Position numbers and translations under genes: made by a program. The notes beneath the pieces were generated by a model, which saw only the letters and a program-made list of their open reading frames with translations, did no database searches and was not told the origin of the DNA. DNA of 64,000 bases. Origin: Planctomycetota bacterium (GTDB lineage Bacteria > Planctomycetota > GCA-002687715 > DRQF01). The stretch's first letter is position 1, and each line of letters begins with the position of its first letter. Shown here in pieces: positions 17,410 to 26,878 of the stretch. The DNA lies in assembly GCA_020639295.1 (NCBI GenBank), contig JACKGY010000007.1, forward strand, positions 1 to 64,000. Reading direction: 5' to 3'.

Positions 17410-18033
17410 ATGAGCGCCATGAGCGCGGAGCAGCACCTGCCCGAGTCCTTCTACGCCCGGCCGCTGCTCGAGCTGGCCGCGGACCTCCTCGGTCGCCATC
17501 TGCGAGCCGATGGCCTGGTGCTCCGGATCACCGAGGTCGAGGCCTACGCCGGCCCGGAGGACAGCGCCAGCCATGGCCGCTTCGGCGCGACGGCCCGGAA
17601 CGCGGCGATGTGGGGCGGGCCGGGTCGCCTCTACGTCTACCTCTGCTACGGCATCCATCGGATGCTCAACGTCACCGCCGAAGGCGAGGGACGCTGCGCG
17701 GCGATCCTCCTCCGCTCCGCGGAGCTGGTCGCGGGCGAGGAGCTGGCGCGCCGCCGCCGCGGTGCTCGCTCGGGCACGGTCGACCTCGCCGGCCCCGGCA
17801 AGCTCGGGCAGGTCCTCGCCCTGGATGGCCACGAGAACGGCACGGCCCTGTTCGAGGCGGGCGGCCTCGAACTCTGGTCGGGTCGGCCGGCCGAACGGAT
17901 CCGGCGGGGTCCCCGGGTCGGGATCGACTTCGCGCGGCCCCAGGACCGGCGCCGCGCCTGGCGTCTCGCCGACGCCGATTCACCCGCGCTCAGCCGCCCG
18001 GAAGGACTCGGTCGCCCCCGACGCCGGACCTGA
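17410..18033 (+). CDS. mpg: DNA-3-methyladenine glycosylase (AAG/Mpg family)
   Basis: About 207 residues from ATG 17410 (ATG 17419 is an alternative). It shows the Mpg motifs LLGRHLRA, ITEVEAYAGPEDSASH, RNAAMWGGPGRLYVYLCYGIHRMLNV and AAILLRSAEL, with the catalytic Glu in ITEVEAY. It removes alkylated purines in base-excision repair. The C-terminal domain (about 110-190) has GPGKLGQVLALD, and the last 15 residues are Arg-rich and non-conserved. It diverges from the symporter. Confidence 0.95.
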   Translation: MSAMSAEQHLPESFYARPLLELAADLLGRHLRADGLVLRITEVEAYAGPEDSASHGRFGATARNAAMWGGPGRLYVYLCYGIHRMLNVTAEGEGRCAAILLRSAELVAGEELARRRRGARSGTVDLAGPGKLGQVLALDGHENGTALFEAGGLELWSGRPAERIRRGPRVGIDFARPQDRRRAWRLADADSPALSRPEGLGRPRRRT

Positions 18034-18133
18034 ACTTCGGCGACCGGGTCCCTGATCACGCGGGGATTTCACCGGGCAAGCCAATGTTCCGCTTCGTCGA
18101 CCGTATGGAGTCGGTCGCGACCAGGAGAACCGC

Positions 18134-19207
18134 ATGCGCAGGAACCGCTCACTCGAGATCTTCGGCCTGACCATCCTCCTCTCCTCCGCCCTCTGGCGCC
18201 TGCCCATGATCGCCGGCGCCCTCGATCCCGCCGCCGAGGTCCAGGCGGAGGACGAGAAGGTCGATCGCCGCGAGCTGCCCGCGATGGCCAGGATCTTCCG
18301 GGAGGTCGCCCGGGCGACGGCCCCGAGCGTGGTCAACGTGACCATCTACGCCGGCAGCGGCGGCCAGCTCGAGCGCGTCGGCGCCGGCAGCGGCGTCATC
18401 ATCAGCACGGACGGCAAGATCCTCACCAACGTCCACGTCGTCGAGGGCGGCTCCGTCATCCGCGTGACCCTGGACGACGACCGCGAACTCGACGCGACCC
18501 TGATCGGCCGAGACCCGGCGACCGACCTCGCCCTCCTCGACATCGAGGGCGACGACCACAAGGCGGCTCCCCTGGGCGACTCCGACCGCCTCGAGGTCGG
18601 TGACTGGGTGATGGCCTACGGCTCTCCCTTCGGCCTGTCGAAGAGCGTCACGGCCGGCATCGTGAGCGCGCTGGGCCGGCACGACATCGGCCTCGCCAGC
18701 TACGAGAACTTCATCCAGACCGACGCGGCGATCAATCCCGGCAACAGCGGCGGCCCACTGGTCGACCTGGAGGGGCGGGTGGTCGGCATCAACACCGCCA
18801 TCGCCTCGCGCAGCGGTGGCTCGGCCGGCATCGGTTTCGCGATCCCCATCAACCTCGCCCGCGCGGTCGTCGACCGACTCGTGACCAGCGGGCGGGTGGA
18901 ACGCGGTTGGTTCGGGGTCCGGATCGACGACCTCTCGCGCGCGCGGATGGACCAGCTCGAGGGCGAGGCCCAGGAGGGCGCGGTGGTGGTCACCGAGGTC
19001 ATCGACGGCTCGCCGGCACGCGCGGCCGGCCTCGAGGCCGGCGACATCGTCCTGGAGATCGGTGGCCAGCGGACGCGCAACGCCAACGAACTCCGCGAAC
19101 GGGTGGCCTTCCTCGAGCCCGGCAAGACGGTGACGGTCCGCATCCTCCGCGCGGGCCGTGAGCGGATCGAGCGGGTGGTGCCCGGACGGCGTCCCGAGGA
19201 ACGCTGA
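18134..19207 (+). CDS. HtrA/DegP-like serine protease with one PDZ domain
   Basis: 357 residues: an N-terminal hydrophobic signal or anchor (residues 9-29), a trypsin-like domain with catalytic triad His101 (TNVHVVEGG), Asp131 (DPATDLALLD) and Ser205 (NPGNSGGPL), then a single PDZ domain (about 255-350, GSPARAAGLEAGDIVLEIGGQ). It has DegS-like architecture and should degrade or sense misfolded proteins in the periplasm. The AGGAG ribosome site is at 18122-18126. All active-site residues are present. Confidence 0.94.
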   Translation: MRRNRSLEIFGLTILLSSALWRLPMIAGALDPAAEVQAEDEKVDRRELPAMARIFREVARATAPSVVNVTIYAGSGGQLERVGAGSGVIISTDGKILTNVHVVEGGSVIRVTLDDDRELDATLIGRDPATDLALLDIEGDDHKAAPLGDSDRLEVGDWVMAYGSPFGLSKSVTAGIVSALGRHDIGLASYENFIQTDAAINPGNSGGPLVDLEGRVVGINTAIASRSGGSAGIGFAIPINLARAVVDRLVTSGRVERGWFGVRIDDLSRARMDQLEGEAQEGAVVVTEVIDGSPARAAGLEAGDIVLEIGGQRTRNANELRERVAFLEPGKTVTVRILRAGRERIERVVPGRRPEER

Positions 19208-19225
19208 GGCCAGCGTCCCTCCGGC

Positions 19226-20107
19226 CTAGACCCGACTGAGTTCGTAGATCACGTAGGAGCAGCAGAACTCCCGGGCCACCGGTAGCCGGGCCAGGGTGCC
19301 GGTGATCGCCTTGAAGCGCGAGCTGCGGAAGCCATAGGGCTGGCGGCGATCGACGCGCAGGCCGATCTGACCCAGGATGTCCTCGAAGCGGGCCATGGTC
19401 AGCTTGTTGACCCCGGGCAGACGCTGCATCGCCCGCCACTTGTTGGCCTTCTTGTTGCCTTCCTCGTCGAGGTCCCAGACGCGCGGCCTGAATTCGGGCA
19501 TGTCGTAGACCCGGGCACAGGCCTCGATGATGGCCCGATCCGAGGCCAGGGCATGAACCCAGGGCAAGGGCACCAGACTCTCGACGTGGTGGCCGTAGGG
19601 ATGGAACCAGGGCACCCACCAGATGAAGACGCGCCCGCCCGGCCGGAGCACGCGCCGCCATTCGGGCAGGATCTGCTCGTAGTCCATGACGTGTTCGAGG
19701 ACGTCGAAGCAGAGGATCAGGTCGATCGAGTCGTCCGGCAGATCGATCGCGGTCGTGTTGCTCGCCACCCTGAAGTCGGGCCGCACCGGCAGGGACATGG
19801 CCGCCGCCCGCGCGCGTGCCGACGCCACCCGCTCCGGGTCCACGTCGATCGCGGTGATGCTGCGCGGCCCGAGCTCGGCCACCACGAAGCTGAGGTCGCC
19901 CTCGCCGCAGCCGAAGTCGAGGAGATCCAGGCCCTGAGGGACCCGGGCGTCGAAATGGTCGTGAAACTGGTCACGCAGCTGAGCCGTCCGCCAGGCCTGA
20001 TAGGAGGCCTGGTCGAAGGTCGCCGCGTTCTCACCGGCATCACCCGTTCTCCGAGCCAGCACGCGCTGGCGAGAGAGCTTGAACAGGAGATCAGCCATCA
20101 TGCCCAT
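19226..20107 (-). CDS. SAM-dependent methyltransferase (class I)
   Basis: 293 residues from ATG 20107, preferred over an upstream GTG at 20125 because GGGAG lies 6 bases before it. Motif I is DLLDFGCGEGDLSF, the acidic loop is ITAIDVDPE, and DLILCFDVLEHV is motif II; RVLRPGGRVFIWW follows. The C-terminal part has Trp/Pro-rich stretches around HPYGHHVESLVPLPWVHA. Methyltransferases like this often modify glycans, lipids or quinones. The neighbouring kinase and glycosyltransferase genes hint at an envelope glycan, but the substrate is unknown. Confidence 0.85.
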   Translation of the reverse strand: MGMMADLLFKLSRQRVLARRTGDAGENAATFDQASYQAWRTAQLRDQFHDHFDARVPQGLDLLDFGCGEGDLSFVVAELGPRSITAIDVDPERVASARARAAAMSLPVRPDFRVASNTTAIDLPDDSIDLILCFDVLEHVMDYEQILPEWRRVLRPGGRVFIWWVPWFHPYGHHVESLVPLPWVHALASDRAIIEACARVYDMPEFRPRVWDLDEEGNKKANKWRAMQRLPGVNKLTMARFEDILGQIGLRVDRRQPYGFRSSRFKAITGTLARLPVAREFCCSYVIYELSRV

Positions 20108-20240
20108 CGTCGACTCCCGGCGCACCGCCCTACCTTCACCATCACCCGCAGGTTAGGCTCTTCCGGACGCCTCGCCCAGCCTTCCCTCGGCCGCGACGGC
20201 GTTCCGCCTTGAATATGGGTAGCGAGACCGGACGGGAACC

Positions 20241-21596
20241 ATGACGCCAGCCGAGGCAGCCGAAGCGCTCGAGATGGTCGGCGAGGAGGGCCGCGAGCCC
20301 CTCCTGATCGAGAATCGGATGCGCGAGATCGAGGGTCGCCGGTTCTCGGGGCGGGCCCGTTGGCGGGATCGCAGGGTGTTCTACAAGGTCTTCGTCGCGG
20401 TCGACCGGATCGGCCGCCACATCGCCCGGGAGCGGGCCGGCGCGGCGGCCCTGGCCGAGCGCGGCTTCCCCGGGCCGCACATCATCCACGAGGCCGCGGT
20501 CGAGGGCCCGGGAATCCCGGCCCGGGCGAAGGTGCTGCTCTTCGACTGGCTGGACGGCGCCGAGAACGTCGACGACGCCCTGCGCGCCGCTCCCTCGGAG
20601 ACCCGGACGCTCGCCCTGCTGCGCGAGGTCGCCCGGCTGCTCGGCCGTCACCACGCGGCCGGCCTGGTCCAGAAGGACCTTCATCTGGCCAACTTCGCCA
20701 TCGCCGGCGAGGCGATCCACACCTTCGACGCCGCCAGCATCGAGGCCCGCAAGGGACCGGTCTCGCGCGGCGCGGCCCTGGACAACCTCGCCCTCTTCTT
20801 CGCCCAGGTCGACCCCGGCTGGGACTCGGCGATCCCGATGCTGCTCGATGCCTATGCCGAGGAGGCCGGCGCCGACATGCGCCCCGACCTCGACCGGCTG
20901 CGCAAGCGGATCGACCGCGAGCGCAGGCGGCGCATGAGCCGTTTCCTCGACAAGGTGTTGCGGCCCTGTCGGATCACCGAGGTGCTCGAGATCGAGGGCC
21001 GGAAGGTCCTCCTCGCCCGCCCGGCCGACGACGATCTCCGCGCCCTGGCGACGACGATCGAGAGGGGCCCCGAACCCACCGACGGCCTCGGCCTCGCCTA
21101 CCACGGCGAGACCATCCGCCTGCGGGTCTACGGCTCGACCCAGGCGACGGGCGCCGAACGACGGGCCTGGCGCAACGCCCAGCGCCTCGTCCTCGACCAG
21201 GTCGCGACCCCGGCGCCGCTCGCCTGCGGACCGGCCGGTGGCGGCTGGTACCTCGCCGATCAGCCGGTCGGCGCCTCGCTGGAATCACTGGTGGCGGAGG
21301 CCGCGCCGGACCTGACCGGTCTCGCGGCCCAGGCCGCCCAGATCCTGCTGCGCCTCGATCAACTCGGGCTCGAACACGGTCGCATCGGCCGGCGTAGCTT
21401 CGTGCGCCTGCGCGGCGGCGCGCTCGGGCTGACCGATCTCGAGGAACTCGACGACCGGGCCGCGCGCGCCGGCGCGACCCAGACCCGGACCAGCGCCGAC
21501 ATGCTGGCGGCGCTCGAATGCTGGAAGGGCCAGGTCTTCGCCGATCTCCTGCTCGCGGCGTTGCAGCGTCGGGGCTACGCTCTCGACCTCGCCTGA
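20241..21596 (+). CDS. WaaP/KdkA-like lipopolysaccharide kinase with degenerate second kinase-like half
   Basis: 451 residues. Residues 1-230 look like a eukaryotic-type small-molecule kinase of the WaaP/Kdo-kinase group: FYKVFVAV (lysine strand), RERAGAAALAERGFPGP, the catalytic loop GLVQKDLHLANFAI and the metal-site strand HTFDAAS. The rest repeats this plan (WRNAQRL, GGWYLADQPVG, LDQLGLEHGRIGRRSF, GLTDLEELD), but the catalytic Asp position is altered, suggesting a pseudokinase half. The likely role is phosphorylation of an envelope sugar. Its last 22 bases overlap the convergent GT4 gene. Confidence 0.72.
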   Translation: MTPAEAAEALEMVGEEGREPLLIENRMREIEGRRFSGRARWRDRRVFYKVFVAVDRIGRHIARERAGAAALAERGFPGPHIIHEAAVEGPGIPARAKVLLFDWLDGAENVDDALRAAPSETRTLALLREVARLLGRHHAAGLVQKDLHLANFAIAGEAIHTFDAASIEARKGPVSRGAALDNLALFFAQVDPGWDSAIPMLLDAYAEEAGADMRPDLDRLRKRIDRERRRRMSRFLDKVLRPCRITEVLEIEGRKVLLARPADDDLRALATTIERGPEPTDGLGLAYHGETIRLRVYGSTQATGAERRAWRNAQRLVLDQVATPAPLACGPAGGGWYLADQPVGASLESLVAEAAPDLTGLAAQAAQILLRLDQLGLEHGRIGRRSFVRLRGGALGLTDLEELDDRAARAGATQTRTSADMLAALECWKGQVFADLLLAALQRRGYALDLA

Positions 21597-22732
21597 GCGA
21601 GCTGCTGTTCGACGAGGTCGGCGACGGCGACGATCAGGCCGCCGAGATCCTCCCGCCGCGCATGGGCCGGACCGGCCGCGGCCCAATCGCCGCGCCGCGG
21701 CGAGAACAACGCCTCCAGCAGCAGCCGATCGAAGATCCGCTTGTCGAAGGGGTGAGGAGCCACCAGGCCGGCACCGGCACGCAGGACGTGCTGCGCGAAG
21801 CCGCAGTTCTCGGTCACCAGCACCGGCAGGCCGCAGCACATCGCCTCGAGGATCGAGGTCCCGGTGTTCTCGACCCGGGCCGGATGCACGAGCAGCTCGG
21901 CATGGGCGTAGAAGCTGCGGACGTCGTCGCGGGGGCCGGTGAAGACGACCCGCGCGGCGATGCCCAGGCGGCGGGCGAGGATCTCGAAGGGGTGACGGTC
22001 GCCCTCGCCGACCACGGCCAGGGAGAAGTAGCGACCGAGGCTCCTGGGCAGCACCGCGAGCGACTCGATCGCTCGATCGACGCCCTTGGTGCGGAAGGAC
22101 GAGCCAACCATCACGATCAGGCCATCGGCCGGATCGAGACCGAGCGAGCGGATGAAGTCGTCGCGCGCCGGGAGCGCCCGGCCCTGGGCCTCCAGCCGCG
22201 CGAGATCGATTCCCGGCGGCAGCAGGTGGAAGCGCTCGTCCTCGGTGCCATGCTCGGCCTGGAAGCGATCCTTCTCGCCGTGGGCGATGAGCATGATCTC
22301 GGTGAACGACTCGGGCGAGAACACGGCGCGCTCGAGCCGGGCGAAGCCGCGGAAGCGCGGCGTCAGCCGCCTGAAGACGCTCTTCTCGGCCCGATAGCGG
22401 GCGACGAAGCAGGGATCGCCGGCGTAGTAGAGGTCGAGACCCTCGGCAAGATCGAAGCCGACCATGAGATCGACCTCGTTGCGGTGGCCCGCGAGTTCGC
22501 GGGAGAAGGAGAGCTGCCGGGCGTGGTTGCTGGCGCCACGACAGTCGAGACGGACGACGCGCAGGCCGTCGATCTCCGGACCCTCCCAGCGCGCGACGTA
22601 GGCGGTGACCTGGTGTCCGCGATGCAGCAACTCCCGGGCGATGCGCAGGAAGCTGCGTTGCTTGCCGCCGGCCGGGAACCAGCGGCCGATGGCCAGCCCG
22701 ATCCTGCCCTGGCCGCCTTCAGCCGCGCTCAT
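21575..22732 (-). CDS. Glycosyltransferase family 4 (GT-B, WaaG-like)
   Basis: 385 residues. The N-terminal Rossmann half begins GLAIGRWFPAGGKQRSFLRIARELLHRGHQV, and the C-terminal donor half has IVMVGSSFRTKGVDRAIE, ARVVFTGPRDDV and the GT4 donor-binding stretch RVENTGTSILEAMCCGLPVLVT. Architecture and the start resemble WaaG/RfaG lipopolysaccharide core transferases. Its start overlaps the methyltransferase stop by 14 bases, and its end overlaps the kinase gene on the other strand. It probably adds a hexose to a surface glycolipid. Confidence 0.88.
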   Translation of the reverse strand: MSAAEGGQGRIGLAIGRWFPAGGKQRSFLRIARELLHRGHQVTAYVARWEGPEIDGLRVVRLDCRGASNHARQLSFSRELAGHRNEVDLMVGFDLAEGLDLYYAGDPCFVARYRAEKSVFRRLTPRFRGFARLERAVFSPESFTEIMLIAHGEKDRFQAEHGTEDERFHLLPPGIDLARLEAQGRALPARDDFIRSLGLDPADGLIVMVGSSFRTKGVDRAIESLAVLPRSLGRYFSLAVVGEGDRHPFEILARRLGIAARVVFTGPRDDVRSFYAHAELLVHPARVENTGTSILEAMCCGLPVLVTENCGFAQHVLRAGAGLVAPHPFDKRIFDRLLLEALFSPRRGDWAAAGPAHARREDLGGLIVAVADLVEQQLAQARSRA

Positions 22733-23357
22733 AGTGGCAGACCAGGGTGTGGCTGAAGAGGTTGAGGTAGCGCGGGCCGGGATGGAGCAGGCGGCGCAGG
22801 AGCACGAGGGCCCGCCGCCGCGGCTTCTCGAGCGCGATCAGCTCGCGGATGACCAGCCCCTGCCGCTCGGCTTGCCCCTCGAGGAACTCGCGGGCCTCGA
22901 TCAGCGAGAAGAACCAACGGTGGCGATCCTCCGGCGGATCGAGCGGTAGGCCGTAGTGCTTGAAGGAGCCGCGACCGCGCCGCAGGGGCAGCCGGGCCGC
23001 GTTCCAGTTGTTGGGCAGGGAGACGAGAACGTGGCGCGCGCTCACCCGGACCAGCTCGGCGAAGATCGCGTGGAGGTTGTCGAGGTGTTCGAGCACGTCG
23101 GTGCAGATGACGGTGTCGAAGGACCGATCGGCGAAGGGCAAGGCCCCGCCGGACTGGAGGTCGTGCTTCACGTCGGCGGCGCTCGATCGATCGACGCCGA
23201 CGTAGTGACCACGGGTGACATGGTCGCGCAGCACGGCGGCATCGCAACCGACGTCGAGCACCGAGCCCTCGAGCAGGTCGGCGAAGCGTCCGGAGAGCCA
23301 GCGTGGCCGATCCTGGCGGCTGGCGAAGGCGACGAGTTCGTGGTGGAGGACGGTCAT
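22719..23357 (-). CDS. SAM-dependent methyltransferase (class I)
   Basis: 212 residues. Motif I is SVLDVGCDAAVLRDHV (Ala where most have Gly), the acidic residue is in YVGVDRSSAADV, and DTVICTDVLEHLDNLHAIF is motif II. The C-terminal part carries KHYGLPLDPPEDRHRWFFS, seen in methyltransferases near glycan genes. It overlaps the zinc-ribbon gene by 4 bases and the GT4 gene by 14, so the three form one translationally coupled unit. Substrate unknown. Confidence 0.85.
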   Translation of the reverse strand: MTVLHHELVAFASRQDRPRWLSGRFADLLEGSVLDVGCDAAVLRDHVTRGHYVGVDRSSAADVKHDLQSGGALPFADRSFDTVICTDVLEHLDNLHAIFAELVRVSARHVLVSLPNNWNAARLPLRRGRGSFKHYGLPLDPPEDRHRWFFSLIEAREFLEGQAERQGLVIRELIALEKPRRRALVLLRRLLHPGPRYLNLFSHTLVCHYERG

Positions 23358-23740
23358 CGCGCCAGGGCCAGGAAGATGAGGGCCAGGAGACCGAGGCTCA
23401 GGAACAGCAGGTAGAGATGGCGGCGCCTGCGGCCGAGGTCGCGATCGACGCGCAAGTCGGCCTGGGTCACCAGCATGTCGACCTCGAGGCTACCGCCGCA
23501 GCCGCCACAGGCGCTGGCGCGTCCGGCCGCGAATTCCTGTTCGCTCCCGGCCGGGAAGCCGCACCAGGGACAGAGCAGGCGATGGACGTCGTCGAGGGCC
23601 CAGGCCTCCGGCTCGTCCACCAGCCAGCTTTCGTGGACGTGGAAGTTGCAGCCATGGCAACGGTAATAGCCCCGCTCGCGGGTCCCCGCGGGATGGATCG
23701 TGCCGCAGTAGGGGCAGGCGTCGCCGCTCGCTTCGTTCAT
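23354..23740 (-). CDS. Zinc-ribbon protein with C-terminal membrane helix
   Basis: 128 residues from ATG 23740 with GAGG just upstream. Four Cys pairs (CPYC, CHGC, CPWC, CGGC) suggest two zinc ribbons. A basic stretch (DLGRRRRHLY) then precedes one hydrophobic helix (LLFLSLGLLALIFLAL) at the very end, so the ribbons should face the cytoplasm on a tail-anchored protein. I do not recognise a named family. It leads the methyltransferase-GT4 unit, overlapping the next gene by 4 bases. Confidence 0.75.
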   Translation of the reverse strand: MNEASGDACPYCGTIHPAGTRERGYYRCHGCNFHVHESWLVDEPEAWALDDVHRLLCPWCGFPAGSEQEFAAGRASACGGCGGSLEVDMLVTQADLRVDRDLGRRRRHLYLLFLSLGLLALIFLALAR

Positions 23741-23883
23741 CTCGTCCTCGTCCGACCGCGGAGCATTGTAGCCGTCGCGACCCTGACCGGCCACCGCCGG
23801 TGACGGGGCCGGACGGGGAAGGGTTTCAGTCCCGCAGGCGGGACGGGCGATGTAACGACAGGTCCCCTTCCAGGCAGCGGCGC

Positions 23884-25368
23884 ATGAACATGCACAAGTA
23901 CGCGACTCTCATCCTGGCAGCCATGCTGCTCGCGGCCCCGGCCTGGGGTCAGAGCCCGTCGGGCGTCGTCATCAACGAGGTCTTCACCGGCAATCCGGAC
24001 TGGGTCGAGATCGCGAACACCTCGGGCACGACACGCGTGCTCGACGGCTGGCAGCTCCAGGCGGTCTTCGGCTACACGCTCTACCCGGCCTACGTCTTCC
24101 CCAGCGGCACGTCGATCGCGCCCGGCGAGTGCCTCATCGTGCTCGAGAATACCGGCAGCCTGGTCTCGGTCATCAACCCGCCACCGCCCTCGGCGCAGAT
24201 CCTCAACACGATCTTCGGCTACGGCTGGATCGGCACCAGCACCGGCTCCCTCGCCCTGGTCGACCAGCTCGGTCAGGTCCAGGACCTGCTCGTCTTCGGC
24301 ACCGGCCCCTGCCTGCTGCCGCCGAGCGCCACGGCACTCAGCTTCGCCGATCCGGTCGACCGCTTCGGCAACGACCCCGCTCTCGGCAACGTCATCTATC
24401 GCGCCAGCGAGACCGACGGCGACGATGGCCACGACTGGCAACAGGGCCTGAACGGCTCGGAGACGCCCGGTCAGCCGAACCCCGGGCAGGACTTCGGTCT
24501 GCCCGCCCTGCATCATCTCGAGCTGGTCGGCGGTAGCTGCCCCCTGGTCTTCGACCCGCAGCATCAGAGCTTCACCGTCACCGCGACGATCGGCGGCCTG
24601 GCACTGGCCGACGGCACGATCCGCAGCGACCCGGCCTGGGATCCGCTGATCGGCGGGACGATCACGGTCACGGCGCCGATCCTCGGCTCGGCCAGCGCGG
24701 ACCTCGGCGGCCTGATCTCGACCCAGGCCCAGGTCGACTTCACGGACGGCTGTGGCGCCATGGCCCGCGTCACCGGGATCATCGCCGCGGAAGGCAGTCT
24801 CGAGCAGGAATTGATCGGCCCGCTCGGCACCTGGCCGGTGAACCACCGCGCTCTGTCGACTCGCGGCCTGGTCCTCACGCAGACCGGCGGCACGGCGTCG
24901 CCGGCACTCGCCGCGGTCACCGCCGCGGCGCTCGGCGCGCGCCTCTACTTCGTGATCCGCCTCGACGACGCCGGTCCGCGCCTCGTGCGGGTCGACCTCG
25001 GTCGCGACCCGAACGCGCCTGCGCCCGGGTTGAGCTCGCGACTGGCCGCGGCCGGTCAGGGAGCGCTGGAGATCGGGGTGATCAACGCCTCGATGAACGC
25101 GGTGATCTTCAACGTCTTCGTGATCACGCCGGCGCTTCCCCTCGGTCAGGGGCCGGTGGCGGGCATCGACTGGGGGCCGAGCCAGTGGCAGCAGGTCTTC
25201 CTGCCCCTGCCCTCGCCGCCCTTCCACGTCAATCCGGCGAGCCCCGGGCAGTACCACTTCTCGGCCCCGCAAGGCACGGTGCCGCCGGGGATCTGGCTCG
25301 ATCACGTGGCGATCCAGCTGATCGGCGGCCTGCCCGTCTTCAGCCCCCCGACGCGCGCATTCTTCTGA
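23884..25368 (+). CDS. Secreted lamin-tail-domain protein
   Basis: 494 residues with signal peptide ATLILAAMLLAAPAWGQ. A lamin tail (LTD) domain follows at about residues 28-140: VVINEVFTGNPDWVEIANTSG, then LDGWQL and GECLIVLENTG. The remaining 350 residues contain beta-rich segments and DGDDGHDWQQGLNGSETPGQPNPGQDF-like text common after bacterial LTDs, without catalytic motifs. Such proteins are extracellular and of unknown function, often with nucleases or adhesins. Start ATG 23884 was chosen for the signal peptide. Confidence 0.8.
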   Translation: MNMHKYATLILAAMLLAAPAWGQSPSGVVINEVFTGNPDWVEIANTSGTTRVLDGWQLQAVFGYTLYPAYVFPSGTSIAPGECLIVLENTGSLVSVINPPPPSAQILNTIFGYGWIGTSTGSLALVDQLGQVQDLLVFGTGPCLLPPSATALSFADPVDRFGNDPALGNVIYRASETDGDDGHDWQQGLNGSETPGQPNPGQDFGLPALHHLELVGGSCPLVFDPQHQSFTVTATIGGLALADGTIRSDPAWDPLIGGTITVTAPILGSASADLGGLISTQAQVDFTDGCGAMARVTGIIAAEGSLEQELIGPLGTWPVNHRALSTRGLVLTQTGGTASPALAAVTAAALGARLYFVIRLDDAGPRLVRVDLGRDPNAPAPGLSSRLAAAGQGALEIGVINASMNAVIFNVFVITPALPLGQGPVAGIDWGPSQWQQVFLPLPSPPFHVNPASPGQYHFSAPQGTVPPGIWLDHVAIQLIGGLPVFSPPTRAFF

Positions 25369-25375
25369 TCGCCCC

Positions 25376-26878
25376 TCAGCGGCCGTTGCGCGGCAGGGTC
25401 GCTTCGAGATCGGCGACGATGTAGAGCAGGCTCGCCATGCAGGCGGCGCCGAGTTCGAGCTCACGCTCGTTGACGCTGGCGAAGACGTCGTGCCGGGAGT
25501 GGTGCACGTCGAAGTAACGATGGCTGTCCGGGCGATAGCCGACCAGCGGCACGCCGTCGGCCGCCATCGGCGAGATGTCCGCTCCGCCACCGCCACCCCA
25601 GACCTTGTCGGCGTCGACGTTGACCAGGAGCCGGGCGATCTCCTCGAGGATGCGCTTGCCCTCCGGCCGCGCGTCGGTCGAGAAGCCGCGCGGCGTGAAG
25701 CCGCCGGCATCGGCCTCGAGCGCCAGGACGTGTTTCGCCATCTCCTCGCGATGGGCGAGGTGGTAGGCGGTACCGCCGCGCAGACCGTTCTCCTCGTTCA
25801 TGAACAGCACGCAGCGGATCGTGCGCCGCGGCTTCAGGCCGAGTCGGAGCAGGATGCGCAGGGCCTCCACCGACTGCATGCAGCCGGCGCCATCGTCGTG
25901 AGCGCCGTCACCGATGCTCCAGGAGTCGAGGTGTCCGCCGACCACCAGCACCTCGTCGGCCTTCTCCCGGCCGACGATCTCGCCGACCACGTTGTAGGAT
26001 TGCTCGTCCTCGAACCACTTGCAGTCCAGCTCGAGGGCGAGGCGCACCGGCTCGCCGCGCGCGATCAGGGCCGAGAGACGATCGGCGGCGAGGTAGCTCA
26101 GCGCCGCGGCGGGAATGCGCGGCACGCCGTCGTCGTAGCGCATGGCGCCGGTATGCGGCTCGTCGTCCTTGAGGGTGGTGACCGAACGGATCAGGACCGC
26201 GACGGCGCCCAGCTTGCCGGCCTCGACCGCGCCCAGCGTCCGCTGCTTCACGGCGCCGCCATAGGCCTGGAAGGTGGTGATCATGGTCGGGTCCATCGGC
26301 CGATCGAAGTAGACGATCTTGCCGCGCACGGTGGCGGGTTCGAGCGCGCGCAGGGCTTCGATCGAGGGCACCTCGACGACCTCGGCTTCGATGCCATCCG
26401 CCGGGGTCGCCACCGAGCCGCCGAGCGGCACGATGGGCAACGGGGTGGTGATGCCGCGCGCCGGCGTCAGGACCCGAACCCTCGCCAGATCACCGGGTTC
26501 CCAGTGCGGCACCATCACCGGCTCGAGCCGGACGTTCTCGAAGCCGGCCGACTTCATCATGGCCTGCGCCAGGGCGACGGCCGCCGCCGACCCGGGGCTG
26601 CCCGAGAGCCGCTTCGGCGCACGCCGGCAGAGATCGGCGAGACTCTCGTAGGCCTGGCCGTCCTTCAATGCATGCTTGACGATGTCGCGGACGGCGCCGC
26701 GGTAGCCGCGGATCTCGTCACGCAGCGCGCCGTCGATCGTGACTTCCGCGTGGACCTGCGGTTCCTCGTCCTCCTGGGCCCTGACCGGACTCGAGATGGC
26801 GACGAAGGCCAGGAGGAGCGCCGTGAACGGACCGAGGACGAGCGGAGCCCTGGGACGCGGGTGGCGAGATTGCGGCAT
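25376..26878 (-). CDS. Secreted M28 aminopeptidase/carboxypeptidase Q-like
   Basis: 500 residues from ATG 26878, giving a signal peptide (FTALLLAFVAISSPVRAQ). A PA-like insert (about 140-260, GKIVYFDRP) precedes the M28 core. Metal and catalytic residues are visible in VVGGHLDSWSIGDGAHDDGAG (His, Asp), FMNEENGLRGG (Glu pair), LEADAGGF (Asp) and VHHSRHDVFA (His). The closest known architecture is plasma glutamate carboxypeptidase/CPQ. It should release amino acids from peptides outside the cytoplasm. Its stop is 5 bases from the lamin-tail gene on the other strand. Confidence 0.9.
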   Translation of the reverse strand: MPQSRHPRPRAPLVLGPFTALLLAFVAISSPVRAQEDEEPQVHAEVTIDGALRDEIRGYRGAVRDIVKHALKDGQAYESLADLCRRAPKRLSGSPGSAAAVALAQAMMKSAGFENVRLEPVMVPHWEPGDLARVRVLTPARGITTPLPIVPLGGSVATPADGIEAEVVEVPSIEALRALEPATVRGKIVYFDRPMDPTMITTFQAYGGAVKQRTLGAVEAGKLGAVAVLIRSVTTLKDDEPHTGAMRYDDGVPRIPAAALSYLAADRLSALIARGEPVRLALELDCKWFEDEQSYNVVGEIVGREKADEVLVVGGHLDSWSIGDGAHDDGAGCMQSVEALRILLRLGLKPRRTIRCVLFMNEENGLRGGTAYHLAHREEMAKHVLALEADAGGFTPRGFSTDARPEGKRILEEIARLLVNVDADKVWGGGGGADISPMAADGVPLVGYRPDSHRYFDVHHSRHDVFASVNERELELGAACMASLLYIVADLEATLPRNGR

